A stretch of 64,000 nt of DNA, taken from assembly GCF_030540835.1 (NCBI RefSeq), contig NZ_JAUOEK010000068.1:38448-102447 (forward strand), in the 5' to 3' direction. This document shows, in pieces, positions 37,219 through 44,993 of this stretch. The position numbers were made by a program, and so were the translations under genes. Positions within the stretch are counted from its first letter, which is position 1. Every line of letters starts with the position of its first letter. The notes below the pieces were generated by a model. The model made no database searches. It was given only the letters and a program-made list of their open reading frames with translations, and had not been told where the DNA came from. Source of the DNA: Flavivirga aquimarina (GTDB lineage: Bacteria > Bacteroidota > Bacteroidia > Flavobacteriales > Flavobacteriaceae).

Positions 37219-37257
37219 ACAAAATTTATCAAATTTTGTCTTTTTAAGACAAAATTT
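37219..37257. promoter_or_regulatory. Overlapping inverted repeats upstream of nrdB, candidate operator
   Basis: ACAAAATTT (37219-37227), AAATTTTGT (37231-37239) and ACAAAATTT (37249-37257) form three alternating half-sites. The right pair extends to a perfect 12-bp dyad, AAATTTTGTCTT / AAGACAAAATTT, with a 3-base spacer. The array lies in the 292-base gap between nrdB and the DUF3109 gene. It is not followed by a T-run, which favours a protein-binding site over a terminator. Confidence 0.55.
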
Positions 37258-37389
37258 ACAATATTTAAAATACTGATTATCAGATATTTAAATATAAAGA
37301 TACTCGCTTAAGCCTTATAGAATAAGGGTTCTTTGTTTACAAAAAATGCAAAGAAATGGAAGTCGTATTTTAAAAAAATGACATAAATT

Positions 37390-37962
37390 TTAACTTCTTT
37401 TTTTGGAATTTGCCACCTTCTCTAATTCCATATACCAATCTTCACCAAATTTTCTAATTAAGGCTTCTTTTACAAATTTATAAATGGGTATTTGCAATTC
37501 TTTGCCTAGCACACAGGCATCATCGCAAATTTGCCATTTATGGTAATTAACTGCCGAAAATTCGGTGTAATTCTGAACTCGTATAGGATATAAATGGCAA
37601 GACACTGGTTTTTTCCAGGAAACCTCACCTTGGTTGTAAGCTTCTTCTATACCGCAAAGAGCTACCTTTTTTTCGTCAAAAATAACATAGGCACAGTCTG
37701 CATCATTAATCAAAGGTGTTTCTAACTCACCTTCTTCGGTGGTTACAAATACTCCTTGAGATTCGATAGCCATAATACCTTCTTTACGTAAAAAAGGCTT
37801 TACTTTAGGGTATATATCTTCAAGTATTTTAGCTTCATCTGCCTCTAGCGGCGCACCTGCATCTCCATCAATACAACATGCTCCTTTACAAGCTGAAAGA
37901 TTGCAAACAAAGTCTTTCTCTATAATATCTTCGGATATGATGGTTTTTCCTAATTGAAACAT
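37390..37962 (-). CDS. DUF3109 family cysteine-rich protein
   Basis: The 190-residue protein matches the DUF3109 family of Bacteroidota. It has a Cys-rich start (DFVCNLSACKGACCIDGDAG) and further cysteines in ADCAYVIF, KKVALCGIEEAY, KPVSCHLYPIR and WQICDDAC, suggestive of a metal or Fe-S cluster like the YkgJ group. The role is unknown. It is divergent from MarC. Confidence 0.88.
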   Translation of the reverse strand: MFQLGKTIISEDIIEKDFVCNLSACKGACCIDGDAGAPLEADEAKILEDIYPKVKPFLRKEGIMAIESQGVFVTTEEGELETPLINDADCAYVIFDEKKVALCGIEEAYNQGEVSWKKPVSCHLYPIRVQNYTEFSAVNYHKWQICDDACVLGKELQIPIYKFVKEALIRKFGEDWYMELEKVANSKKRS

Positions 37963-38052
37963 CGTACAAAAATAGACAATCTTTAGAATTATTTAATGTA
38001 ATAGTCTCGTATTTAATACCGAACTTTGCCTACAAATTTAACAACCAAAAAA

Positions 38053-38640
38053 ATGCAATTAAACTTTAAAGAAATCTTTACGGCTTTTATGGTGTTATTT
38101 GCCGTTATAGATATTATTGGAAGTATTCCAATAATAATAGATTTACGAAAAAAAGCGGGTCATATACAAAGCGAAAAGGCTTCTGTAATTGCCGGTGTTA
38201 TACTCGTTTTATTCTTGTTTTTAGGGAAAAGTATTTTAAACCTTATTGGTATTGATGTAAACTCTTTTGCAGTAGCTGGTGCTTTTATTTTGTTTTTTAT
38301 TGCTTTAGAAATGATTTTAGGCATCACTCTATATAAACAGGAAGAAAGCAACGCTATGACTACAGCTGTATTTCCTATAGCTTTCCCGTTAATTGCTGGT
38401 CCTGGTAGTTTAACAACCTTATTATCTCTAAGAGCAGAATTTAGAATAGAAAATATTGTTGTTGCTGTAATTATGAATGTTATTATTATTTTTATAGTAC
38501 TTAAAACATCGGCTAAGATAGAACGCATTATTGGCCATAACGGTATAAACATAATTCGCAAGGTATTTGGTGTTATTTTATTAGCTATTGCCGTTAAACT
38601 GTTTGCTCATAATATTAAAGCACTATTTGAAATTACTTAA
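38053..38640 (+). CDS. MarC family integral membrane protein
   Basis: The protein has six membrane segments and the MarC family features FAVIDIIGSIPIII, IGITLYK-type loop and FPIAFPLIAGPGSLTTLL. An upstream TTG at 38026 would extend it by nine residues, but that stretch overlaps a promoter-like ACTTTGCC sequence. The ATG at 38053 gives a normal start (MQLNFKEIFTAFMVLF, 195 residues). Function of the family is unclear despite the multiple-antibiotic-resistance name. It is followed by a small membrane protein gene and an FAD oxidoreductase. Confidence 0.9.
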   Translation: MQLNFKEIFTAFMVLFAVIDIIGSIPIIIDLRKKAGHIQSEKASVIAGVILVLFLFLGKSILNLIGIDVNSFAVAGAFILFFIALEMILGITLYKQEESNAMTTAVFPIAFPLIAGPGSLTTLLSLRAEFRIENIVVAVIMNVIIIFIVLKTSAKIERIIGHNGINIIRKVFGVILLAIAVKLFAHNIKALFEIT

Positions 38641-38652
38641 ACTTTATTTAGA

Positions 38653-38856
38653 ATGAAATATTTAACTATTATTATAAGTATCATTGCCTTTGGCTTAATG
38701 ATTTTCAATTTTACACAAGTTGATTTTAATGCTCCTTTTAAAGACGATAGCTTGATTGCTTTAATTACGATTGTAGCTGCTCTTTGTGCCATCCTTATGA
38801 TGCTTATTTTAAGAATATCTAAACGCATTGAGCAAAAAGTAAAAGAACGCAATTAA
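38653..38856 (+). CDS. Small two-helix membrane protein
   Basis: The 67-residue protein has two hydrophobic helices (YLTIIISIIAFGLMIFNF; LIALITIVAALCAILMMLI) and a basic C-terminus (SKRIEQKVKERN). It begins 12 bases after marC-type gene and its stop overlaps the start of the FAD oxidoreductase gene (TAATG), so it is likely a real operon member. Function is unknown. Confidence 0.75.
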   Translation: MKYLTIIISIIAFGLMIFNFTQVDFNAPFKDDSLIALITIVAALCAILMMLILRISKRIEQKVKERN

Positions 38857-39464
38857 TGTACGACGCTCTCATTATTGGTGGCGGTGCCGCAGGGTTATCT
38901 TGTGCTTTGGTTTTAGGCTCTGCTAAAAACAAGCCTTTTACTAAAGGCAAACGTATTGGCATTATTGCACATCAAAAAACATCGCATCTTCAAACCGCTT
39001 TATTTAACAATGTATTGGGTTTAACTCCTGAAACTACGGGAGCTTCTATTTTAGAAAGTGGAAAAAAGCAGTTAATCGATTTATACCCACATGTTGATTT
39101 GATTGAAAATGAAAAAGTTTTAGAGTTATCCAAATTTGAAGATTCTTTTAATATAAGTACGAATAAAAACAGTTACACAGCAAAAATTATTGTCATTGCT
39201 GTTGGTTATACAAACTTAATGGCAATTAAAGGGCTGGAACATTATATAGAACCACATCCAAGAGCTGCTATTGAAAAAAATCGTATTTGGTTAAAAAATA
39301 CGGATCATGTAATTGAAGACCATTTATATGTTGCTGGTACCCTTGCCGGATGGCGTAGTCAATTTGCTATAGCTTCTGGTAGTGGCGCCCATGTGGCTAC
39401 CGATATTTTAACGCTTTGGAATGATGGGAAACATACTAAGGTACACGATAAAGTGGAGGTTTAA
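38856..39464 (+). CDS. FAD-dependent pyridine nucleotide oxidoreductase, short form
   Basis: The 202-residue protein starts with a Rossmann dinucleotide fold MYDALIIGGGAAGLSCAL (GGGAAG) and has a second motif IVIAVGYTNLMAIKG. It ends with VAGTLAGWRSQFAIASGSGA, the usual FAD-binding end of thioredoxin reductase-like proteins. At 202 residues it lacks the inserted NADPH domain and the CxxC of thioredoxin reductase, so it is a single-domain member of the group. It shares an overlapping TAATG with the small membrane protein gene upstream. Confidence 0.85.
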   Translation: MYDALIIGGGAAGLSCALVLGSAKNKPFTKGKRIGIIAHQKTSHLQTALFNNVLGLTPETTGASILESGKKQLIDLYPHVDLIENEKVLELSKFEDSFNISTNKNSYTAKIIVIAVGYTNLMAIKGLEHYIEPHPRAAIEKNRIWLKNTDHVIEDHLYVAGTLAGWRSQFAIASGSGAHVATDILTLWNDGKHTKVHDKVEV

Positions 39465-39497
39465 TTAGGCAATCTCTTTATACCAATTAGCACGCTC

Positions 39498-39938
39498 TTA
39501 ATTTCTATAATCTTTTATACTCTGTCTAATCAACTTAGCAGCTTCTTCTGGTAGTTTATTTAAGGCGTTTTCTATAACAGCGGTCGTTTCTATACCCACA
39601 GCCGTAGACATAAAAAAAGCTTCAGTGTCATAGTTCTCTAGTGCTACAAGCTCATAAGGCATAGTACTCTCTCCCTGTTTGCTTTTAAGATAATCGAGGC
39701 ATGTATTCTTTACTGACTTATAAAAATATCCAGTGGCATGGTTTTCATTTAGAAACTCCGTTTTATCTTCCCAGACTTTAACAAAAACAGCCTGCACCAT
39801 GTCTTTTGAGGTTTCCAAATTATTAAGATACTTGTATGCAAACACACAAAGTTGTGGATATAAGCCTTCAAAAAGTACCTTAAGCTGATTAAGTGTTAGT
39901 TTATTTTTGTTCATAATATAAAAGAGATCCAAAAGCAT
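39498..39938 (-). CDS. Truncated ECF-type RNA polymerase sigma factor
   Basis: The 146-residue frame has sigma region 2 (LFEGLYPQLCVFAYKYLNNL, DMVQAVFVKVWE) and the linker, but stops at LPEEAAKLIRQSIKDYRN. That is exactly where region 4 and its helix-turn-helix should continue. Past the stop, the frame reads only about ten more residues before a second stop near the end of the FAD oxidoreductase gene. It therefore lacks promoter -35 recognition and is probably a decayed remnant of a FecI-like or Bacteroides-type sigma factor. Confidence 0.75.
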   Translation of the reverse strand: MLLDLFYIMNKNKLTLNQLKVLFEGLYPQLCVFAYKYLNNLETSKDMVQAVFVKVWEDKTEFLNENHATGYFYKSVKNTCLDYLKSKQGESTMPYELVALENYDTEAFFMSTAVGIETTAVIENALNKLPEEAAKLIRQSIKDYRN

Positions 39939-39959
39939 CTCAAGGAAAAGTGTTTTAGA

Positions 39960-40295
39960 CTAACAGGTAATACGAATTACCTTATTCGATTTAAGAGATA
40001 ATAGCACACTATCAAATAACTTATCAACAGGAATTAAATCTCTGGAGTTAAAAAAGGCAGCAGGGAAAAACGAAAAAAAGGCGTTAAATTCCTTAGCAGA
40101 TAAAAGCTCGGTTCGCGAGTTAAAGTCTGGATCATCATAAATAATTGCAATAGCCCTTAAACCCATTTTACAATGCGTTGTAACAGTATGAGATAACCCA
40201 GATCTGTCCAGCAACACAAACAAAGTAGCAATAATAGCATAGTGATTTGGTATATTTAAATTATCTGGAAACGTAAGGTCTTCAGTTTTTTCCAT
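39960..40295 (-). CDS. Hypothetical 111-residue protein
   Basis: No family is recognised. The sequence is compact and mostly helical, without signal peptide or membrane segment (MEKTEDLTFPDNLNIPNHYA at the start). It lies 21 bases upstream of the truncated sigma factor in the same orientation, and downstream of the structured RNA candidate if that is read on the minus strand. It may be a leftover of the same mobile region. Confidence 0.5.
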   Translation of the reverse strand: MEKTEDLTFPDNLNIPNHYAIIATLFVLLDRSGLSHTVTTHCKMGLRAIAIIYDDPDFNSRTELLSAKEFNAFFSFFPAAFFNSRDLIPVDKLFDSVLLSLKSNKVIRITC

Positions 40296-40341
40296 AGATT
40301 AAATGTTTATATTTTACACCATTAGAGGTGCTTAAAATTGG

Positions 40342-40534
40342 AAGTTGAACCTAATGCCTGCCTGTTTGGGCAGACACGCCATTAAACCTGTAATGTTTGG
40401 AAACAAAAAGGCGTGGAACTCAACTTAACGGAAAGAGGTACTGGTATACCCAACCACGATAAGAGAGCCCACGCCTAGGTCGTGAGCCAATCTACTTATC
40501 ATCTCGCGGTTTAAAATTACCAGTTTTCTTTCCG
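40342..40534. ncRNA. Candidate structured RNA with two stem domains
   Basis: Nested, mutually compatible stems can be drawn. Domain 1 has AAGTTGA (342-348)/TCAACTT (420-426), an internal hairpin CTGCC/GGCAG (358-373) and CACGCC (375-380)/GGCGTG (410-415). Domain 2 has CGGAAAG (429-435)/CTTTCCG (528-534), ACTGGTA (440-446)/TACCAGT (518-524), AACC/GGTT, GATAAG (458-463)/CTTATC (495-500) and a CACG/CGTG hairpin (470-484). All numbers here are 40,000 plus the given value. GC content is above the surroundings. No coding frame explains it and I do not recognise an RNA family. The strand is unresolved; a T-tailed hairpin at 40619 would end a plus-strand transcript. Confidence 0.6.
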
Positions 40535-40618
40535 AGACTCAAAGCGATAGCTTCAAATATTTTCTATACGAAGAATCGCAAATTTATTAAATACAAGCTA
40601 ATATATATAAAAATATTT

Positions 40619-40647
40619 ATGCGGTAAAATATTACCGCATTTTTTTA
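40619..40647 (+). promoter_or_regulatory. Palindrome before XRE gene: operator and/or terminator
   Basis: TGCGGTAAAATATTACCGCA (40620-40639) is a palindrome with 8-bp arms, extended by A/T, followed by seven T. It lies 42 bases before the XRE gene at 40682. A close relative, TGCGGAAAAATTTCCGCA, precedes the other XRE-type gene at 53983, which favours an autoregulatory operator. The T-run also allows a plus-strand terminator. Confidence 0.6.
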
Positions 40648-40681
40648 TCAAAAATAGGGCAACTTTCAAGCATGCAAAAAT

Positions 40682-40942
40682 TTGAATATGAAAAATAAGT
40701 ATAAAGAAGAAGTATTAGTTCTATTTGGGGAAAAGTTAAAAGAATTACGTTTAAAGAGAAAATTAAGTCTTAGAGCATTAGAAAAAGAATGTGATATTGA
40801 TAATAGCTACATAAGTAAAATTGAACGTGGTAAAGCAAATATAGGGTTTCATACTATTGTAGAGTTAGCAGGAGCATTTAAAGTACACCCAAAAGAATTA
40901 TTTAATTTTGAGCATGAATGGAAGGATGAAGCTTTTATGTGA
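40682..40942 (+). CDS. XRE/Cro-C1 family helix-turn-helix regulator
   Basis: The 86-residue protein is essentially one HTH_3 domain. It has FGEKLKELRLKRKLSLRALE, the recognition helix region DIDNSYISKIERGKANIG and the end TIVELAGAFKVHPKELFNF. A second in-frame ATG lies two codons downstream (MKNKYK). It is a DNA-binding repressor-like protein, probably acting on the palindrome at 40619-40647. No partner gene is adjacent. Confidence 0.88.
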   Translation: MNMKNKYKEEVLVLFGEKLKELRLKRKLSLRALEKECDIDNSYISKIERGKANIGFHTIVELAGAFKVHPKELFNFEHEWKDEAFM

Positions 40943-41154
40943 TTGTATCTCGGATACTTGTTTTTAGTAAGGAAATTCAGCTATACGAAGTTTGTAACTA
41001 ATAGATCATTTATATACATAAAACATTTACTATCTTAGTCTTATAATCTGGATATAGACAATTGTTGGGCGTCATTAAAATGAATAATGGTGTAAGTATA
41101 ATCCAGACTTATCTCAACTCTAATATATTGATATTGCATTAATAAATTATTATT

Positions 41155-41380
41155 ATGAAATTAAACTTATTGTCTTGTGATGCTCAGAGACCAGATAGAA
41201 GAGCGATAGCCAAATGTATTGCAGAGATTTCATCTAACATTGATCAATCCTTATCGAATGAACTTACAGATATACTCTTAGAAGGAGATGCTGTAGATAT
41301 TGAGATAGGAAGATAGAAACTCTGGTTCTGCTTTAAGAGCTTTGCGAAAACTAAGTATTGACTACGAAATTTTAGAATAA
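41155..41380 (+). pseudogene. Frameshifted small gene of unknown function
   Basis: The ATG at 41155 opens a frame of 53 codons (MKLNLLSCDAQRPDRRAIAK, ending DAVDIEIGR) that stops at 41314-41316. In the next frame the text continues RNSGSALRALRKLSIDYEIL to a stop at 41378-41380. Removing one T near 41314 joins them into a 74-residue protein. The joined sequence has an alpha/beta pattern reminiscent of the C-terminal domain of ribosomal protein L7/L12, a loose impression only. It is either decayed, or uses a frameshift, or reflects a sequence error. Confidence 0.55.
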
Positions 41381-41402
41381 ACCAAATTACTAGGAAAAAC
41401 GA

Positions 41403-42998
41403 TTATTCCCCATCACTCAACTTAATAACCTCATCAATCATAATATCTCGTTGATTGAAAACTTCTTCAAAAGCACCACCACCATAAAGTTGATCTGCTA
41501 AAGTTGCTTTTATGTAATGCTTTACTTCTTCATGATATGCTACAAAAGTTATTTTAGAACCGACACGCACATTTACGTAATCTTGAAAAGCAAGAACAAA
41601 GTCGTCACTCACTTCAAACGAATCAATAAAATCCTGTCTTGAAATACCGTCATTAAGATGCCTGTCTTTTTCTAGTTCTTCAAATACAAAATAACCAATA
41701 AATCCGCTTCTTCGTAAATAGGTAAGTGTTTCATTTAGCATACTATTATCTATTGGCACAAATACATCCGGAATTATACCTCCTCCTCCATACACAACTT
41801 TTCCTTTTGGTGTTGTGAATTTTAATGAATCGGCTACCTTAATTTTTTCAGGATCTAACAGTTCACCACTATTTAACCTCTCAAAATACTCATCGTAATA
41901 ATCTTTATTACCATTTTTGTATGAGCGTTGAATGGAACGCCCTGTTGGCGTATAATAGCGTGATACGGTTAAACGTATTGCACTACCATCACCTAAATCC
42001 ATTTCTCGTTGTACCAAACCTTTACCATAAGAACGACGTCCTACTATGGTACCTTTATCGTTATCTTGCAAAGCTCCGGCAACAATCTCACTTGCCGATG
42101 CTGAACCCTCGTCTATAAGCACATATAATTGTCCTTCTTCAAAATCTCCTTTGCTTGTTGCAAAACTTTCTTCAATATTTCCGCGCTTATTTTTAGTGAA
42201 TAGGATAAGTTTGTCATCTTCTAAAAACTCATCCACTATTTGCTCTGATATGCTTAAAATTCCACCGGGGTTATTTCTTAAATCCAATGCAATTTCGGTA
42301 GCTCCTAATTCTAAAAGTTTGTCTAAGCCCTTTTTAAATTCTTTATAGGTGGATTCTGCAAAACGATTTATTTTTATATATCCTAGTTTTTCTGTTAGCA
42401 TATAAGCTGCATCCACACTTTTAATAGGGATTTTGCCTCGTTTTACTGTAAAATTTAAAAGTTCTGGTTCTCCTTTTCTATATACTTTTAAATTAACTTT
42501 TGTGTTAATGGGTCCTTTTAGTTTTTTAACCATTTCGCCATTATTCAATTTCTCTCTATCACCAAAAAGTGTGTCGTTATCTGCCATGATAATCCTGTCA
42601 CCCCCTTTTATTCCTGCTTTATCACTTGGACCACCTTCAATCGCTCTAATAACAGCTATGGTATCTTTATAAGGATAAAAACTAACTCCTATACCAACAA
42701 AATCGCCTTTCATCTCTTCGGCAACCCGTTCCATAGATTCTTTAGGAATGTATACTGAATGTGGATCCAGATTCTCTAAAATGCCATTAACCGTAACATC
42801 GACAATACTGTCTGTATTTATGTCATCAACATAATCGTAATCAATGTAATCAATAAGCCTGTTAAGTTTATCTTTTTTACTATTAGTAGAAAACAACCTA
42901 TCGGACGAATCTCTAAAATCTAGTTTCCCGCCAATAAAAATGCCTGCTGCTATCGCAACACCCAAAATTAATGGTAAATATTTTTTTTGAAATGACAT
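41403..42998 (-). CDS. S41 family C-terminal processing peptidase
   Basis: The 531-residue protein has an N-terminal membrane anchor or signal (YLPLILGVAIAAGIFIGGKL), a PDZ domain (about 85-170; GVSFYPYKDTIAVIRAIEGG) and the tail-specific protease domain. That domain has the catalytic Ser in DEGSASASEIVAGALQD and the Lys in RRSYGKGLVQREM. It degrades or trims proteins by their C-termini in the periplasm. It overlaps the end of the dCMP deaminase gene by one base, so it is in an operon with it. Confidence 0.95.
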   Translation of the reverse strand: MSFQKKYLPLILGVAIAAGIFIGGKLDFRDSSDRLFSTNSKKDKLNRLIDYIDYDYVDDINTDSIVDVTVNGILENLDPHSVYIPKESMERVAEEMKGDFVGIGVSFYPYKDTIAVIRAIEGGPSDKAGIKGGDRIIMADNDTLFGDREKLNNGEMVKKLKGPINTKVNLKVYRKGEPELLNFTVKRGKIPIKSVDAAYMLTEKLGYIKINRFAESTYKEFKKGLDKLLELGATEIALDLRNNPGGILSISEQIVDEFLEDDKLILFTKNKRGNIEESFATSKGDFEEGQLYVLIDEGSASASEIVAGALQDNDKGTIVGRRSYGKGLVQREMDLGDGSAIRLTVSRYYTPTGRSIQRSYKNGNKDYYDEYFERLNSGELLDPEKIKVADSLKFTTPKGKVVYGGGGIIPDVFVPIDNSMLNETLTYLRRSGFIGYFVFEELEKDRHLNDGISRQDFIDSFEVSDDFVLAFQDYVNVRVGSKITFVAYHEEVKHYIKATLADQLYGGGAFEEVFNQRDIMIDEVIKLSDGE

Positions 42999-43429
42999 TA
43001 TGCTTTTAAATCTTCTATTAATTTAAGTTCTATTCCTGCTTTTTTTAAGAATTTTAATCCAGAATCGTCTTTATATGCTTCATGATATACTACTTTTACA
43101 ATACCTGATTGGTGTATTAATTTACTACATTCTTTGCAAGGTGACATGGTAATATATAGAGTAGCACCTTTACATGATTGAGTAGATGCTGCCACTTTTA
43201 AAATGGCATTCGCTTCTGCATGTAATACATACCATTTTGTGTAGCCTTCTTCATCTTCACAAAAGTTTTCAAATCCTGACGGGGTTCCATTATAGCCATC
43301 AGAAATTATCATTCTATCTTTTACAATAAGCGCACCAACCTGCCTGCGTTTACAATAAGATAATTTCCCCCACTCTTGAGCTATTCTTAAATAAGCTTTA
43401 TCGTACTTAAGTTGTTTACTGTCTGGCAT
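42998..43429 (-). CDS. dCMP/deoxycytidylate deaminase family protein
   Basis: The 143-residue protein has the zinc-dependent cytidine deaminase motif HAEANAILKVA (His ligand and catalytic Glu) and PCKECSKLI (two Cys ligands). It also has the N-terminal block of dCMP deaminases (RRQVGALIVKDRMIISDGYN, GTPSGFENFCED). It converts dCMP to dUMP for dTTP synthesis. It is upstream of, and overlaps by one base, the S41 peptidase gene. Confidence 0.93.
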   Translation of the reverse strand: MPDSKQLKYDKAYLRIAQEWGKLSYCKRRQVGALIVKDRMIISDGYNGTPSGFENFCEDEEGYTKWYVLHAEANAILKVAASTQSCKGATLYITMSPCKECSKLIHQSGIVKVVYHEAYKDDSGLKFLKKAGIELKLIEDLKA

Positions 43430-43626
43430 TAATTTATTTTATAATTATGGTGTGCTTTTAAACGATAAATGAGTTTTTGAAAGTTGCTTCTTAACAAAAA
43501 TCGTGATGGTTTCAACGAATGCCTCAATTATGTATGTAAAACAATACAACGAAGATACTTGGTTCGTATTTTAATTACAACGCAAGTTCGTTAAAGTTTT
43601 ATGAAAGTTCTATAGGATTTTAAAGT

Positions 43627-44217
43627 TTAAGACAAGAAATCGCTATTTAATATCATTGGAATAACCAAACCAACAACTATGGCAGATACTACCATGATCC
43701 AATCACGCTTAGAAAATCTAAAAATAGTCTGTACTATGTAACCTAAAAATAATACTAAAAACACGATAATAACTTGGGCAATTTCTATTCCTAATGCAAA
43801 CTCTAATAATAAGACTAATTTATTATCGGAGTCTCCCAATAGCATTTGAAATTCGCGCGCAAAACCTAAACCATGTATCAAACCAAAAAACAATGTTGAT
43901 AAAAACAGTACACCTATTTTTTCTTTTTGAGCACCTTTACCAGATGTAAAGACATTAAAAAACGCTACAATTAATATAGTAATAGGAATTAAAAATTCTA
44001 CAATTTGTGCATTGACACGAATCACACTATAAGCGGCTAAAATAAGTGATAATGTATGTCCCAATGTAAACATAGAAACTAATAATAAAATACGTTTCCA
44101 GTCCTTAAACATATACGGAACGGTTAAAACAATAAGAAATAAAACATGATCGTATGCGTTTATGTCTAAGACATGATTGATACCATACTCTACATTAAAC
44201 CAAAAATTTTGAAACAT
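43627..44217 (-). CDS. HupE/UreJ family membrane protein
   Basis: The 196-residue protein has six hydrophobic helices and the HupE/UreJ signature: GINHVLDINAYDHVLFLIVL at the N-terminus, MFTLGHTLSLILAAY, and FFGLIHGLGFAREF. Conserved His residues in the first, second and fourth helices suggest metal (nickel or cobalt type) transport, as proposed for the family. It stands alone. Confidence 0.9.
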   Translation of the reverse strand: MFQNFWFNVEYGINHVLDINAYDHVLFLIVLTVPYMFKDWKRILLLVSMFTLGHTLSLILAAYSVIRVNAQIVEFLIPITILIVAFFNVFTSGKGAQKEKIGVLFLSTLFFGLIHGLGFAREFQMLLGDSDNKLVLLLEFALGIEIAQVIIVFLVLFLGYIVQTIFRFSKRDWIMVVSAIVVGLVIPMILNSDFLS

Positions 44218-44379
44218 AATAATTATTAATAAGATTAGATTAGGGAACTGTTCAAAGATACGATTAATTAGATTCTTTTAAAATGCTATTAGATTTTTAT
44301 CTCGTTAAAACTACCCGCATATTGTATGATAAATTAGCAATTTGATTTGTAATTATTAAGCAGAAATAAACTATTACTA

Positions 44380-44387
44380 TATCTTTG
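44380..44387 (+). promoter_or_regulatory. Bacteroidetes-type -7 promoter element
   Basis: TATCTTTG matches the TAnnTTTG consensus exactly and lies 24 bases before the ATG at 44412. No clear TTG -33 element is at the ideal distance. Confidence 0.5.
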
Positions 44388-44411
44388 TACAGCACCATTA
44401 AATGAAGGCCA

Positions 44412-44933
44412 ATGCGTATTAAAACTTTAAGTATTTTAAGTGTTATTGTTATATGTTTTTCTTGTAAAAGGGGTCAAGAAAATAACTCTGAAAATAATGC
44501 TGAAAATAATCAGAGCAAAGAAATAACAGAAAAAGACATTTCAAAAATTGATTATATCGATTTTGCATTAAGCATAGAGACTGAAGATCTTATTAAAGAT
44601 TGGCAAGAATACTATGAATTACAAGATGCTATAACAAATATTAAAAAAGGGAACCTTAGTTTTTTTTATGATAGTAAAGAAACTATTAAAACGTTATTGA
44701 AAGATTTTAAAAAAAATATTCCTATGGAAATTAACTCCCCTTCTATTTCTGCAAGAATTACAGTTTTAGAAACAAAGCTTCATAAATTAGAAAGTTTATC
44801 AAATTTATCTACCACAGGTAAAGAAGAACTCATTGCTACTATTAAAGACTTTTTAGTAGCTTTTTCTAGTTTGAATTTACAAATAAACAAGAAAATAGAG
44901 TTTAATTCCCAAAAAATTGAAAAGCCTCAATAA
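44412..44933 (+). CDS. Hypothetical lipoprotein
   Basis: The 173-residue protein has a lipoprotein-type signal (ILSVIVICFSCKRGQ, lipid Cys 18). An Asn/Glu-rich linker and a helical domain follow (DFALSIETEDLIKDWQEYYE; SARITVLETKLHKLESL). No named family is recognised. It has a TAnnTTTG promoter element just upstream and a bidirectional terminator hairpin just downstream. Confidence 0.75.
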   Translation: MRIKTLSILSVIVICFSCKRGQENNSENNAENNQSKEITEKDISKIDYIDFALSIETEDLIKDWQEYYELQDAITNIKKGNLSFFYDSKETIKTLLKDFKKNIPMEINSPSISARITVLETKLHKLESLSNLSTTGKEELIATIKDFLVAFSSLNLQINKKIEFNSQKIEKPQ

Positions 44934-44935
44934 GT

Positions 44936-44973
44936 AAAAAAGGGTTCGTACTTAATGCACCAACCCCTTTTAA
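44936..44973. terminator. Bidirectional terminator between convergent genes
   Basis: AAAAAAGGGTT (44936-44947) and AACCCCTTTTAA (44962-44973) form a stem with A-rich 5' and T-rich 3' sides, between the convergent lipoprotein and TPR genes. It can work in both directions. Confidence 0.75.
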
Positions 44974-44993
44974 TTACGAATGAATGTTTTCTG

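Noticed and set aside
38160..38852. Minus-strand frames over the MarC and small membrane protein genes
   Set aside because: They are shadows. The plus-strand genes are supported by family match, spacing and a TAATG overlap.
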